From Candidatus Lernaella stagnicola (GTDB lineage: Bacteria; Lernaellota; Lernaellaia; Lernaellales; Lernaellaceae): a DNA stretch of 64,000 nt. Location of the stretch: contig JAVCCK010000015.1 of NCBI GenBank assembly GCA_030765525.1, positions 62,001 to 126,000 on the forward strand. The letters run 5' to 3'. A model generated the notes under the pieces. That model searched no databases. It worked only from the letters and a program-made list of their open reading frames with translations, and was not told the DNA's origin. A program made the translations under genes and the position numbers. Positions 17,412-26,414 of the stretch are shown piece after piece (positions within the stretch are counted from its first letter, which is position 1; every line of letters starts with the position of its first letter).

Positions 17412-18437
17412 TTAACAACAATCGATTTTACGGACCTTGGTTTGTTCCTCGCCGTTCGCGGCGTCTTCCTCGAGTCGCGTCACTCCGCTCCAATGCACGA
17501 TGCTCGGATCCACGCCCGAGTCGGCGGCGACTGCGGCCAGGGACTCCATCGTCGCCTTCGGTATCAATTCGGCTTCGTGGAAATCCCACACCATGCCGAG
17601 GCGCAGGTACTTGTCGCGGCATAGGTTGTTGAAGCTGCACAGCTCCCAGCGTTGCACGACGCCGTCGAGTTCAGCGGCGATGAATTCGCCGATGGCGCGA
17701 ATATTGGCCGGGGCGTCGGTGGCGCCCGGGATGATCGGTGTGCGAATCCAAAGCGTGTGCGGCGTTTCGTGCGTCCGGCGGTAGGCGGCGACGCGGCGCA
17801 GGTTGTCGCGCGGTCGTTCGCCGGTATGCGACGTGAACGTGCGGTGCGCTTCGTCATCCATCAGCTTCAAGTCATACAGCAGGATGTCGGTGTGGGGGAG
17901 AATCGCTTCGAGGTTGCCCCACGATGTCTGCCCGCACGTATCCAGGGCCGTGGTGACCCCGGCTTCCCGCAGGCGCCGCATGAACTCGGCCACAAACGGT
18001 GCCTGCATGGTAGCTTCGCCGCCCGAGGCCGTAATACCGCCGCCCGAGGTTTCGTAATACGTTTTGTCCTTGATGACTTCGGCCACGAGGTCGTCGACGC
18101 TCCACCGACGCCCGAGCAGTTCCATCGCTGTGCTCGGGCATTCCTCGACGCACGTGCCGCACGCGGTGCATTTCTCGCGATCGATCCGCACGCCTTCGTC
18201 GAAGGACAACGCGCCGACGGGGCAGACTTCCACGCACAGGCGGCAGCCGATGCAACGCGAGTCGACCCATTGAATCTGCGGCCGCGTGTCGAGGCTCTCG
18301 GGGTTGTGGCACCAAGTGCAGGCGAGGGTGCACCCCTTGAAAAACACCGTCGTGCGAATGCCGGGCCCGTCTTCGGTCGACATTCGTTGAATCTCGAGAA
18401 CCGTGGCGCTTAGTGTTCCGTCCGGCGTGGTCGTCAT
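17412..18437 (-). CDS. Glycyl radical enzyme activating enzyme (radical SAM)
   Basis: 341 residues. The radical SAM triad is GCTLACTWCHNPE (CxxxCxxC), preceded by the activase hallmark STEDGPGIRTTVFFKGC. Two extra ferredoxin clusters follow (CIGCRLCVEVCP and CTACGTCVEECP), which mark activases of the non-PFL dehydratase/decarboxylase/lyase enzymes rather than plain PflA. SGGEATMQ supplies the SAM-binding GGE motif. It ends with an unusual KIDCC tail. The gene starts 9 bases after the glycyl radical enzyme stop, so the pair is almost certainly co-expressed. It should abstract hydrogen from G814 of that enzyme. Oxygen-sensitive chemistry is implied. Confidence 0.95.
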   Translation of the reverse strand: MTTTPDGTLSATVLEIQRMSTEDGPGIRTTVFFKGCTLACTWCHNPESLDTRPQIQWVDSRCIGCRLCVEVCPVGALSFDEGVRIDREKCTACGTCVEECPSTAMELLGRRWSVDDLVAEVIKDKTYYETSGGGITASGGEATMQAPFVAEFMRRLREAGVTTALDTCGQTSWGNLEAILPHTDILLYDLKLMDDEAHRTFTSHTGERPRDNLRRVAAYRRTHETPHTLWIRTPIIPGATDAPANIRAIGEFIAAELDGVVQRWELCSFNNLCRDKYLRLGMVWDFHEAELIPKATMESLAAVAADSGVDPSIVHWSGVTRLEEDAANGEEQTKVRKIDCC

Positions 18438-18446
18438 GTTCCCTCG

Positions 18447-20966
18447 CTAAAACCGGCCGTGGCTGACACGGGCGATGACTTCGTCCTGCAACTCTTTGCC
18501 GATGCTGGTGAAATACGCGTTGTACCCGGTGACCCGCACGAGCAGGTGCCGGTAATCTTGCGGGTGCTGCTGCGCGTGACGCAACATGTCCGGATCGAGC
18601 ATGTTGATTTGCAGCGCCGTGCCCCCGTTTTCGATGTAACCGCGCAGGAAAGCCTTGAACTTCGCGCGGTGCTCCGGATCCTGAATGAGCGACGGATTGA
18701 AGGTGATCGTGTGGCTCGCGCCGTTGGGCAGGTTGCACAGGTAATCCAGCCAATCACCGTTGCCGTCTTCCGCCTTGCCGCCGAGCACTTTGCCGACCGA
18801 ATTCGTGTTCGCGGTCGGGCCGTGGATGTCCGCGCCGTTGCTGGGGCAAATGGCGTTGCTGAGAAACTGGCCTTGCGGGCGGCCGTCGGCGCTGGCGGCC
18901 ATGATGAAGCCGTTGCCGATCCAATAATTCCAACTCAGCATGCCGGGCCGGAATTGGCGGCCGGTCGAGACGGTGCGGTGTTTCCACGCTTCCTCGGCCC
19001 ACAAGTCCATGACGCGGCGCCCGAGTTCGTCGGCCTCATCGTCGTCGCGGCCGTACTTCGGCGTCTTGTTCTTCGCCCGCGCCTGCAGGATTTCGTACCC
19101 GTCCCAGTTGGCTTTTAGCGCTTCGATGAGTTCGGCCATCGTGCAAACTTTCTCATCGAACACGAGGTGCTTGATCGCCAGCAGCGAGTCGACCGTCGTG
19201 GCGAAGGTCACGCCCTCGAGCGTCGTCAAATTGATTTCCGGCCCGCCTTGCGTGACGTCGAGACCTTTCTCCGCGCATCCTTTGATTAGGCAGGACAAGT
19301 AGGGCGTCGGGAGGAATCTGGCCCGCACGGCCTCGGACTGTTCGTACACCTCGGCACAGTGCCGGACGATGTAGCGCATCTGCGTTTCAAAGGCGCGCCA
19401 AAATTCATCCCACGCGTGAAAGCGCACGGCCTCGCCGGTTCGCGGCCCGTCCTGCGTGATTTTCGCCGTTTTGCCCGAGAGCGGATCGATGGCGGGCGTC
19501 AGGTCTTTACCGCCCGTGAGCGCAAGTTCGACCGCCTTGAGCAGATTGAGATTGTTGTCCACCGTGCCGGAGCGATCGTTGCCGACCATCGTGTTTTCCA
19601 GGCAGCCGACCGGCGCGTATTCATGCACGTTGTCCTCGTTGATTAGATGCGTCAGGCCCGCGCGCCTGGCCTCGCGTATCATGCCCGCCATGGAGCGCTC
19701 GTCGAAATTGAGCAGGAACGGCGCGCCTTGGCTCGTGCCGACCATCTCGACCACGCGATCGAGCAACTCATCCGGCGTGTTGCGATGCAGGCGCACGTTG
19801 GGTTTCGGCTCCAGAATCGGCGACATCTCGTCGATGACTTCCAGGATCGCGTAAGTCAGTTCATTGGTCATGTCCACGCCGTCTGCGCCGCAGCCGGAGA
19901 GGGTGATCAACTGACCGAAGCCCGCCGTGATGCCTTGGTTGCCGCCCACGCGGATGAGTGCGTCGTAGGCGGTGTTGCAATGCATCCAGAAGTACTTGAG
20001 CAGTTCCTTGGCGAATTCGCGACTCATGCCCTCGGCCATGGATTTGCGCCAATAGGGCAGGAGGTATTGGTCGATACGGCCGAAGCTGATGCCGGGCCCG
20101 GGGTAGTTTTCGTCGCTCATGACCAGCATGTGGTTGAGCCAAAGCGCTTGCAGCGCCTCCCAGAAGGTTTCCGGCGGCTCCCACGGCACGCGGCCGAGGT
20201 TGAGTACGATCTGTTCCAGTTCGGTGCGGCGTTGCTCGTCGTTTTCCTCGGCGGCGAGAGACCGACAAAGCTTGGCGTACTTCACGGCCAAGTCACGCGG
20301 CATGGTCGCGGCGGTCATCATCGCCCGTAACTGTGCGCCGTGCGGGCCGTCTTTTTCGTCCTGAGAAAGCGCTTCGTATTTCGCCTCCAGATCGGCGTAA
20401 ACGCCCTTCCAGCCAACCGTGAGGACACGTTCGTGCCCCGGGACCAAGTGCCCCATCGTCGCGCCCGCGTTGCCGTAGCCGTGGTAGTGGAAATCGAAGA
20501 CGGCTTGGCGTGCGCCGCCGCGGCCGTGCAGCAGGCGTTCCCGTTCCTTGTGCTCGTTTTCAGTAAGGCATTGGGAGGTCAAGATGTTGAAACGAGCGCC
20601 CGCCAGCAACTCACCGGGGAGAATCTCTTGCGGCACGTGGTGAAGCATGACTTCTTTGACGAACCAGGCGCGGCGTTCGGGCAGGGACCAGTGCCAAAAT
20701 TCGGGATGCAGCGCCACCGGCTGTGCCGCCTGCTTGAACGACATCACCAGAGTCTGCATCAGCGCGTAGTTCTCCGGCACAATGTAGAAGGTGCACTCGT
20801 TGAACTGCACGTCCCAGGGCGTGTCGGTCGTCCAACTCGTAAACTCGTTGTTCCAGGGGCGCTCGACACCCTTGAAGTAATGGTCGCGCAGCCACTGGAT
20901 GCGCGGCGAGAGCCCTTTGGGTTGCTTGATTTGGAACCCGGTCGCGTTCACATTTGCCTCGGCCAT
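18447..20966 (-). CDS. Glycyl radical enzyme of unknown substrate (PFL superfamily, GCxE type)
   Basis: 839 residues, full length. The C-terminal radical loop LVRVTGYNAYFTSIGKELQ carries G814. The thiyl-radical cysteine is C455 in APVGCLENTMVG, followed at +2 by E457: the Cys-x-Glu arrangement of dehydratases, decarboxylases and C-N/C-S lyases, not the Cys-Cys of pyruvate formate-lyase. The N-terminal part has GNAGATMGHLVPGHERVLTVGWKG, common in uncharacterised family members. GGAGGCGG precedes the ATG at 20966, 13 bases after the regulator stop. Substrate cannot be read from sequence. Neighbours (activase, two flavoproteins, FadR-type regulator, alkB) suggest catabolism of a lipophilic or aromatic compound, as inference only. 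Confidence 0.93.
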   Translation of the reverse strand: MAEANVNATGFQIKQPKGLSPRIQWLRDHYFKGVERPWNNEFTSWTTDTPWDVQFNECTFYIVPENYALMQTLVMSFKQAAQPVALHPEFWHWSLPERRAWFVKEVMLHHVPQEILPGELLAGARFNILTSQCLTENEHKERERLLHGRGGARQAVFDFHYHGYGNAGATMGHLVPGHERVLTVGWKGVYADLEAKYEALSQDEKDGPHGAQLRAMMTAATMPRDLAVKYAKLCRSLAAEENDEQRRTELEQIVLNLGRVPWEPPETFWEALQALWLNHMLVMSDENYPGPGISFGRIDQYLLPYWRKSMAEGMSREFAKELLKYFWMHCNTAYDALIRVGGNQGITAGFGQLITLSGCGADGVDMTNELTYAILEVIDEMSPILEPKPNVRLHRNTPDELLDRVVEMVGTSQGAPFLLNFDERSMAGMIREARRAGLTHLINEDNVHEYAPVGCLENTMVGNDRSGTVDNNLNLLKAVELALTGGKDLTPAIDPLSGKTAKITQDGPRTGEAVRFHAWDEFWRAFETQMRYIVRHCAEVYEQSEAVRARFLPTPYLSCLIKGCAEKGLDVTQGGPEINLTTLEGVTFATTVDSLLAIKHLVFDEKVCTMAELIEALKANWDGYEILQARAKNKTPKYGRDDDEADELGRRVMDLWAEEAWKHRTVSTGRQFRPGMLSWNYWIGNGFIMAASADGRPQGQFLSNAICPSNGADIHGPTANTNSVGKVLGGKAEDGNGDWLDYLCNLPNGASHTITFNPSLIQDPEHRAKFKAFLRGYIENGGTALQINMLDPDMLRHAQQHPQDYRHLLVRVTGYNAYFTSIGKELQDEVIARVSHGRF

Positions 20967-20979
20967 GTCCGCCTCCGTC

Positions 20980-21696
20980 TCATTCGGTCGCGAAAAGCGA
21001 TGTGAGATGGGACTCGCCGTGATCGAGCAAGCGGTGCATGACGCGCACCGCCGACCGCTCGCTCTGCCGCTCGATGGCGGCGACGAGTTTCTCGTGAAAT
21101 TTGTAAACCGCCGGCACCACGCCGGGATCGGCGAAGAAGCGGGCGGAGAGATTCGTGTAGAACGGCTTGAACGTGTTGAGCAGCAGCGGGTAAATTAAAT
21201 TGTCGGCCGCCATCGCCACGGCGTGGTGAAACGCGAAGTCGATGTCGGCGACTCGTTCGATGTCAGCGCGATCCACTTCCCGCTCCCGGCGCAGCAATTC
21301 GGCAAAGCCCGCCAGTTGCTCATCGTTGCGGTTCAGTGCCGCCAAGCGGGCGGTTTCGGTTTCGATCACCCGGCGTACGTCGAGCGTGCTGCGCAACATC
21401 TCGGGCGACAGTTGGCCTTCGTGGTAGTTGATCAACGAATTGAGCAGGGCGAGCGATCCCTCCTTGCGGTAATCATTGACCACGGTACCCACGCGCGGCT
21501 TCATCGAAACCAAACCTTTGAATTGCAGGTCGATCAAACCTTCATGCACCACCGGCCGACTGACGCCGAGTTGCATCGCGAGTTCGCGCTCGCCGGGCAG
21601 CTTCTGGCCGATGGCCAGTTTTCCGGAAAGGATAAGTTCTTCGAACTTGGCGATGAAGACGTCTTTGAGACTGTCGGTCTTGATGGGTTCGAGCAG
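20980..21696 (-). CDS. FadR-type GntR family regulator, start codon unresolved
   Basis: The winged-helix DNA-binding domain (EELILSGKLAIGQKLPGERELA, then QLGVSRPVVHEGLIDLQFKGLV) precedes a helical FCD effector domain (metal-binding type; RRVIETETARLAA, DIDFAFHHAVAMAADN, FHEKLVAAIE). The first ATG in frame (21576) would cut off half of the DNA-binding domain. The homologous sequence continues upstream to about 21696, yet from the in-frame stop at 21768-21766 down to 21576 there is no ATG, GTG or TTG. CTG at 21696 gives a natural-length 238 residues and is used here provisionally; a start by another near-cognate codon or an assembly error is possible. It sits between alkB and the glycyl radical enzyme and probably controls the cluster. 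Confidence 0.78.
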   Translation of the reverse strand: MLEPIKTDSLKDVFIAKFEELILSGKLAIGQKLPGERELAMQLGVSRPVVHEGLIDLQFKGLVSMKPRVGTVVNDYRKEGSLALLNSLINYHEGQLSPEMLRSTLDVRRVIETETARLAALNRNDEQLAGFAELLRREREVDRADIERVADIDFAFHHAVAMAADNLIYPLLLNTFKPFYTNLSARFFADPGVVPAVYKFHEKLVAAIERQSERSAVRVMHRLLDHGESHLTSLFATE

Positions 21697-21801
21697 ATCT
21701 TTAACAAAAGGCTCCGTGGCTGCTGGTATGACCAGGGGCCATGTTGTCGCAGCGCCGGGCGGGTGTCAAGAGCCTTCAAGTCGCTTTCGGCGACGTCGTT
21801 T

Positions 21802-22881
21802 TCAGGCCGGCAGGTTCCCGGCGGCGACTTCGCGGCCGTGCAGTTCCTTCATTTCGTCGGGCACGCGCGGGTTCATCACGCGAAACCAAAGACGCGGCAC
21901 CAGGGCGAGCACCAGCATCCCGCCGTAGCCGACCGGCAGTTGGGGCGCGTCGTCGCGATGCCGGAGAATCTGGTAGCGCCGGGCCGGCTTGTAATGGTGG
22001 TCGGAATGGCGCTGCAGGTTGAACAGGAAGTAGTTGGTGGCGCGCTCGCTGGCGTTCCACGAGTGCTTCGGCAAGACGCGCTCGAATTCGCCGGCCTCGT
22101 TCCGCACGCGGAGCAAACCGTAATGCTCGATGTAGTTGACCACTTCCAGCAGCGAGAAGGCCACGAAACTCTGCACGAGGAAGAACACGATCGCCTTCCA
22201 GCCCCAAAGGAGGCCGAGGGCCGCGATGAGCAGCACAATAAGCAGGTTGTCGCGCAGCACGCGGTTGCGCGGGCCCCACACGCGATGGCCTTTGCGTTCG
22301 AGGCGGGCGGATTCGATACGCCACGCGCTGCGGTAGCTGCCCAGCACCGTCCGCGGCCAGAACCGGTAAAACGATTCGTTCAGTCGCGCCGTGGCCGGAT
22401 CCACCGGCGTGGCCACCTTCGCGTGGTGGCCGGCGATGTGCTCGAGGCCCCAATGCATGTAGCTGGTCAGCCACAGCAGCCAGTTGCCGAGGAAGCGCTC
22501 CCAATTGTCGTGTTTGTGCACCAGTTCGTGCGCGACATTGATACCGATCACGCCGCCGCTGGTGCCGATGCCGAACACGAAACCGGCCAACTCGTGCCAT
22601 CGCAGGGCGCCGTCGGCCACGACCGATGCGCCCCAGAAAAGCAGGGCGGTTTGGATCGGCACGAGCAGCCAGGTGACGACCCGGAAATCCAGTAGTTCAT
22701 TCCATATCTTTTCTTCGTCGGCCGAGGGATTGTAAGTGTTGCGGCCGGCGAACAAGTCGATGACGGGTATCAGCACGAAAGTGACGAAGGGCGTGAGGAA
22801 ATTGCACCAACCGCCGAGCAGGTATCCCACGACGACGCCCAGCGGCAGCAAATACACGAGGAAGAATGGAAGCACCTGCAT
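21802..22881 (-). CDS. alkB: Alkane 1-monooxygenase (AlkB-type integral membrane diiron hydroxylase)
   Basis: 359 residues with about six hydrophobic segments and all AlkB histidine boxes: HELVHK (H118, H122), EHIAGHH (H148, H152, H153), NYIEHYGLLR (H253) and LQRHSDHH (H292, H295, H296). The NYxEHYGLxR box and LQRHSDHH are diagnostic for true alkane hydroxylases within the fatty-acid-desaturase superfamily. It hydroxylates a terminal methyl group using O2 and electrons from rubredoxin. No rubredoxin or rubredoxin reductase is visible nearby. ATG 22881 has GGAGA 8 bases upstream; a longer frame to 23058 lacks support. It is the first gene of the minus-strand cluster, 33 bases before the frame of the GntR regulator, and is divergent from the lipase gene. 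Confidence 0.9.
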   Translation of the reverse strand: MQVLPFFLVYLLPLGVVVGYLLGGWCNFLTPFVTFVLIPVIDLFAGRNTYNPSADEEKIWNELLDFRVVTWLLVPIQTALLFWGASVVADGALRWHELAGFVFGIGTSGGVIGINVAHELVHKHDNWERFLGNWLLWLTSYMHWGLEHIAGHHAKVATPVDPATARLNESFYRFWPRTVLGSYRSAWRIESARLERKGHRVWGPRNRVLRDNLLIVLLIAALGLLWGWKAIVFFLVQSFVAFSLLEVVNYIEHYGLLRVRNEAGEFERVLPKHSWNASERATNYFLFNLQRHSDHHYKPARRYQILRHRDDAPQLPVGYGGMLVLALVPRLWFRVMNPRVPDEMKELHGREVAAGNLPA

Positions 22882-22953
22882 ATCGCTGTCTCCGTGAGGC
22901 GATTCATGAACCAAAAATAACATGTGGCGGCGGCGATCGAAAAGGCGCGAATA

Positions 22954-22995
22954 GAACGTTGGGCTTGTTGAAACATACGTGCAACAAGCACGTTC
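22954..22995. promoter_or_regulatory. Interrupted 14+14 bp inverted repeat between alkB and lipase gene
   Basis: GAACGT-tgg-GCTTGTTG, an 11-base centre, then CAACAAGC-ACGTTC. Each arm has 14 matched bases, with a 3-base bulge on the left. It lies in the 175-base divergent intergenic region, 61 bases from the lipase ATG and 73 from the alkB ATG. No T-run follows on either strand, so it is not a terminator. It could be an operator or a 5' leader hairpin of the lipase mRNA. Confidence 0.5.
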
Positions 22996-23056
22996 CGATT
23001 GACCGCGAGCCGAGTTTCCTCTACGAATTGACGAGTCGGAAAAAAGGGAGGAACCC

Positions 23057-25096
23057 ATGAAAAGCTCGTTTTATTGGATGATCGCGCTGTTCGTTTCATT
23101 ACTGCTGGTGATGCCGCTGCTCACTGCGTGCGACGACGACGACGACGACGATGACGACGCCGCGGACGACGACGCCACGGACGACGATATGGCGGATGAC
23201 GACACGGCTGCCGACGACGACGACGACGATAACGACGACGACGACGACACGCCGCCGCCGATCTATAACGAAGATTGCGCCGAAGGCCCGGTACTCGCGT
23301 TCAATTTCTCGACGAGCCCCATGATCGTCCCGTACCCGAACGATTTATATACGGTGCCCGATGCGAGTACGCTCTCCGGCCACCGCGTCAAGGTGGACGG
23401 CAATCTCCCGGCGCCCTTTGGAGCCATGGCCGGGTTGGGCGTGCTCAAATTCGTGACCGATCCGATGAATACACTCGACGGTTTCTCCACACTCGCCGAT
23501 CTATACGTGCCCACCGGCACCGAGTCGCGTCCGGCATCATGGCCCGACGAGTTCGACCCGGCGGTCGCCGACAGCATCTTCCTGATGGTCGATGATCCCG
23601 AAAGCGAGTTCGACGGCGAAATGGCGCCGGTCACGGCGGAATTGCGGGCCGGGGCCGTGCAACTGCGCCCGTTCAAGCCGCTACGCGAGCACACGCACTA
23701 CGTGTTGGTCGTCACGCGCGCCCTCAAACCGAAAGGCGATGAATGTTACCAAGCCGGCCCGACGATGCGGCGCATCTGGGACGAATTCTACGGCTACGAA
23801 TCCCCGGAAATCGGCGACCGTTACGGCAACGCGCTGGCGACCCTGGAAGAGTTGGGGCTGGCGCTGGATCGCATCCTGGCCATTGCCGATTTCACGACGC
23901 TCTACGCCACGAAGGACCTCGCCGGCATTCGCGAGCAGATGGACGATTTGCTGTCGAGCCATCCGCCGACCGTGGACAATTGGCAGTACGTCAATAACAG
24001 CCAGCCGGGTCTTGAAGGCTATTTGTTTGCCGACATGGACACGCCGAAGTTTCAAAACCAGTTCGGCGAGTGGGAACGCGACGGCAAGGGCGGCATCGTG
24101 CTGCAGGGTTGGGAAGACGTGGAACTGCTGATTTCACTGCCCGATCCCTCGACCTCCGATTTCCAACAACCCTATCCCTTGGTGATTCACGGCCACGGCG
24201 TGGGCGGCTTCAAAGATCAAATCACCAGCATTTCCTCCGAATTCGCCGACGCGGGTTTCGCGATGATCGCCATCGACGCGGTTTGCCACGGCCCGCGCGC
24301 GCCGATTCCCTACAATCCGACCGCATCGCTGATGTGCTACTTCGACTTCCTGCACCCGCTGACCTTCCGCGACAATTTCCGCGAAACGATGGCCAACCAT
24401 TTGTGGCTGTCGCGCGCGATCAAGGAAGCGCTGGGTAACGTGGACAAAATTCCGTATCCCAACGGTGACGGCGTTCCCGACTTTGACTTGGAGAACATCT
24501 ACTACGCCTCGGTGTCGTTGGGCTCGATTCACGGCGGCATCTACGCGGCGATTGAAGATCAGGTCGACGCCTACGTGCTTAGCAGTGCGGGCGCAAAGTT
24601 CATCGGCATCGCGCTCGAAGGCCCGTACATGGGCTCGTTTGTCGACATCGCCGAGTTGCTGGACCAAATGCTGCCCGATCTGCATGCCACCGACGCGGTG
24701 TGGATGCTCGGCCACATGGCGCAACACATCCTGGACGCCGCCGACCCGGCGAACTACCTCATGCACGTGATGGAGGATCCGCTGCTCGAAGACCATACGC
24801 CGTGGATCCTGCAGCAAAGCTCGTCGGACGATTTCATGCTTGGCGGTCTGAGCGGCGCTTATTTTGCGCGGGCGGCGGGCTATCCGCAGTTCAATCCCTA
24901 CGTGTGGGACGCGGGCGTGCCGCATGCTGATCTGCCTTATACCGGTTCGGGATTCTATCAATACGACACGGATGAGCATTTCTTCTTCTGGATGGACACA
25001 GGGCTGGGACCCGCGTATCGGGAGCAGGGATTGCACTATCTACGCACGCACAAGGAAAGCGGCGAGGCGGAGGTTATCGATCCACTGGCGCGTTAA
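23057..25096 (+). CDS. Asp-linker surface lipoprotein lipase (VolA/Pla-1-like)
   Basis: 679 residues. The signal peptide ends LLTAC with Cys at 25; residues 26-67 are a linker of almost only Asp with a few Ala, Thr, Met and Asn. The mature region has the N-terminal block of bacterial extracellular lipases of the Pla-1/VolA type (PYPNDLYTVPDASTLSGHRV) and an alpha/beta-hydrolase core: LVIHGHGVGGFKDQ and the nucleophile-like VSLGSIHGG. A late DEHFFFW may hold the catalytic His. ATG 23057 has GGGAGGA upstream. It is probably anchored in the outer membrane facing out. Phospholipid or lipid hydrolysis is likely; the true substrate is unknown. It is divergent from alkB, which may process the released fatty chains (inference). 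Confidence 0.83.
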   Translation: MKSSFYWMIALFVSLLLVMPLLTACDDDDDDDDDAADDDATDDDMADDDTAADDDDDDNDDDDDTPPPIYNEDCAEGPVLAFNFSTSPMIVPYPNDLYTVPDASTLSGHRVKVDGNLPAPFGAMAGLGVLKFVTDPMNTLDGFSTLADLYVPTGTESRPASWPDEFDPAVADSIFLMVDDPESEFDGEMAPVTAELRAGAVQLRPFKPLREHTHYVLVVTRALKPKGDECYQAGPTMRRIWDEFYGYESPEIGDRYGNALATLEELGLALDRILAIADFTTLYATKDLAGIREQMDDLLSSHPPTVDNWQYVNNSQPGLEGYLFADMDTPKFQNQFGEWERDGKGGIVLQGWEDVELLISLPDPSTSDFQQPYPLVIHGHGVGGFKDQITSISSEFADAGFAMIAIDAVCHGPRAPIPYNPTASLMCYFDFLHPLTFRDNFRETMANHLWLSRAIKEALGNVDKIPYPNGDGVPDFDLENIYYASVSLGSIHGGIYAAIEDQVDAYVLSSAGAKFIGIALEGPYMGSFVDIAELLDQMLPDLHATDAVWMLGHMAQHILDAADPANYLMHVMEDPLLEDHTPWILQQSSSDDFMLGGLSGAYFARAAGYPQFNPYVWDAGVPHADLPYTGSGFYQYDTDEHFFFWMDTGLGPAYREQGLHYLRTHKESGEAEVIDPLAR

Positions 25097-25113
25097 CGCG
25101 ACGCGGGCGTTCG

Positions 25114-26193
25114 CTACCGGCGGCGCAAACGCAGCATCGAGATTTCGTTCTGTGAGCCCAGGCGCATCGCCGGGCCCCAGGTGCTCGATCCGGGCGACAC
25201 GTGCAGGTAGTGGCCGTTTTGCTCGCCCAACCCGCGGATGTGAGAATAGAAAAGGTGCGTCATCAGGTTGAAGGGGAAAATCTGGCCGCCGTGTGTGTGG
25301 CCGGCCAAGTGCAGGTCGATGTCGTGCTCTTCCAAAAAAGAAAGCGGCATCGGCTGATGGAAGAGCAGCAGGCGAAACGCTTCGCTTTCTGCCGGTAACG
25401 ACGCGAGAAACTTGGCGAGCGCTTTTTTGCGGCCGGTCTCGATGTTATCGACGCCGACGAGAAGCAGCCCTTCGTGCGTAACCACCTGATTGCGGAGCAG
25501 GCGGATGTTCGTCGTGGCGATGATCGGCAGGATGCGTTCCACGTCCGCATACTGATCGTGATTGCCCAGCACCATGAACACCGGCATGTCCAACTCGGAA
25601 AACGGCGCCAGAGTCTCGGGCGTGACGCGGCCGGAGCCGTCAAATAGATCACCACTGAGCACAACGAAGTCCGGGGCGAGGGCCTTCGTGCGGGTCACGA
25701 TGTCGGCGAGCATGCCGCGACCGTGCGCGGCTCCCAAATGGAGGTCGCTGATTTGCGCGACGTTGAAATCGGCCGGCAGCCGCGGCGAGGTGATGGTGAC
25801 TTCCCGCACGGTTAGTCGCTGCGCGTTGATTAGCGCGTAGACGACGGCGACGGCGAGCACCGCGGGCAGGGCGTATCGCGCAATGGGGCGAAGTCCCGGC
25901 AGGAAGAAATCGACGGGGTGATACGCCACGTTCATGGCGAAGGCCAACCACAACACGCCGAGATAAGTCATCGCGGCGACGTACAGGATCTGCACGGCGC
26001 GGTTCCAGGTCGCCGTGGCCAGAAACATGGCGAATGGGATAAACAAGGTCAGCAGCACGACGGCGAGAGTCGTATACGGCGTGTAGGACCAGGAGAACAG
26101 CGTGAAGGTGCGGCGGGCCACGTAGAATTGCATCCCGAACAGCACGAGGGATGCGACCGTGATGAATAGCGCGAAACTCAGATAGCGGCTCAC
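25114..26193 (-). CDS. Membrane-anchored metallophosphoesterase (YkuE-like)
   Basis: 359 residues. The N terminus has about four hydrophobic segments (to residue 140), then a calcineurin-like phosphoesterase domain with every metal motif: QISDLHLG, LSGDLFDG, VLGNHDQY, LFHQPMP and LAGHTHGG. This architecture matches YkuE/UDP-diacylglucosamine-hydrolase-like membrane phosphoesterases. It begins with GTG at 26193, supported by AGGAG 6 bases upstream. It is convergent with the lipase gene, with 17 bases between the stops. The natural substrate is not evident. Confidence 0.9.
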   Translation of the reverse strand: MSRYLSFALFITVASLVLFGMQFYVARRTFTLFSWSYTPYTTLAVVLLTLFIPFAMFLATATWNRAVQILYVAAMTYLGVLWLAFAMNVAYHPVDFFLPGLRPIARYALPAVLAVAVVYALINAQRLTVREVTITSPRLPADFNVAQISDLHLGAAHGRGMLADIVTRTKALAPDFVVLSGDLFDGSGRVTPETLAPFSELDMPVFMVLGNHDQYADVERILPIIATTNIRLLRNQVVTHEGLLLVGVDNIETGRKKALAKFLASLPAESEAFRLLLFHQPMPLSFLEEHDIDLHLAGHTHGGQIFPFNLMTHLFYSHIRGLGEQNGHYLHVSPGSSTWGPAMRLGSQNEISMLRLRRR

Positions 26194-26414
26194 ATGCGGC
26201 TCCTTGATTCAGCCAATTTGAAGAACCATAACGATTCGCCGGCGTTTTGCGAAGCGAGGCGGGCGATTTTTCGGCGAACACCGCTGGAAACGTGTCGCGC
26301 GACCGGAAAATCGGGCCTCGGTTCCCCTTTACTTTTTTCCATCGGGCTGGCAGGATGGCGAAACTGTTACAAACATTGAACTAAATATTGGCCGTCCGGC
26401 CGGGACCAGTAACC

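Noticed and set aside
18447-20966. Calling the glycyl radical enzyme an alkylsuccinate synthase because alkB is near
   Set aside because: The active-site Cys is followed by x-Glu, the pattern of dehydratases, decarboxylases and lyases, and no small Bss/Ass subunits are present.
22954-22995. Inverted repeat between alkB and the lipase as a transcription terminator
   Set aside because: No T-run follows on either strand and both flanking genes start, not end, here.
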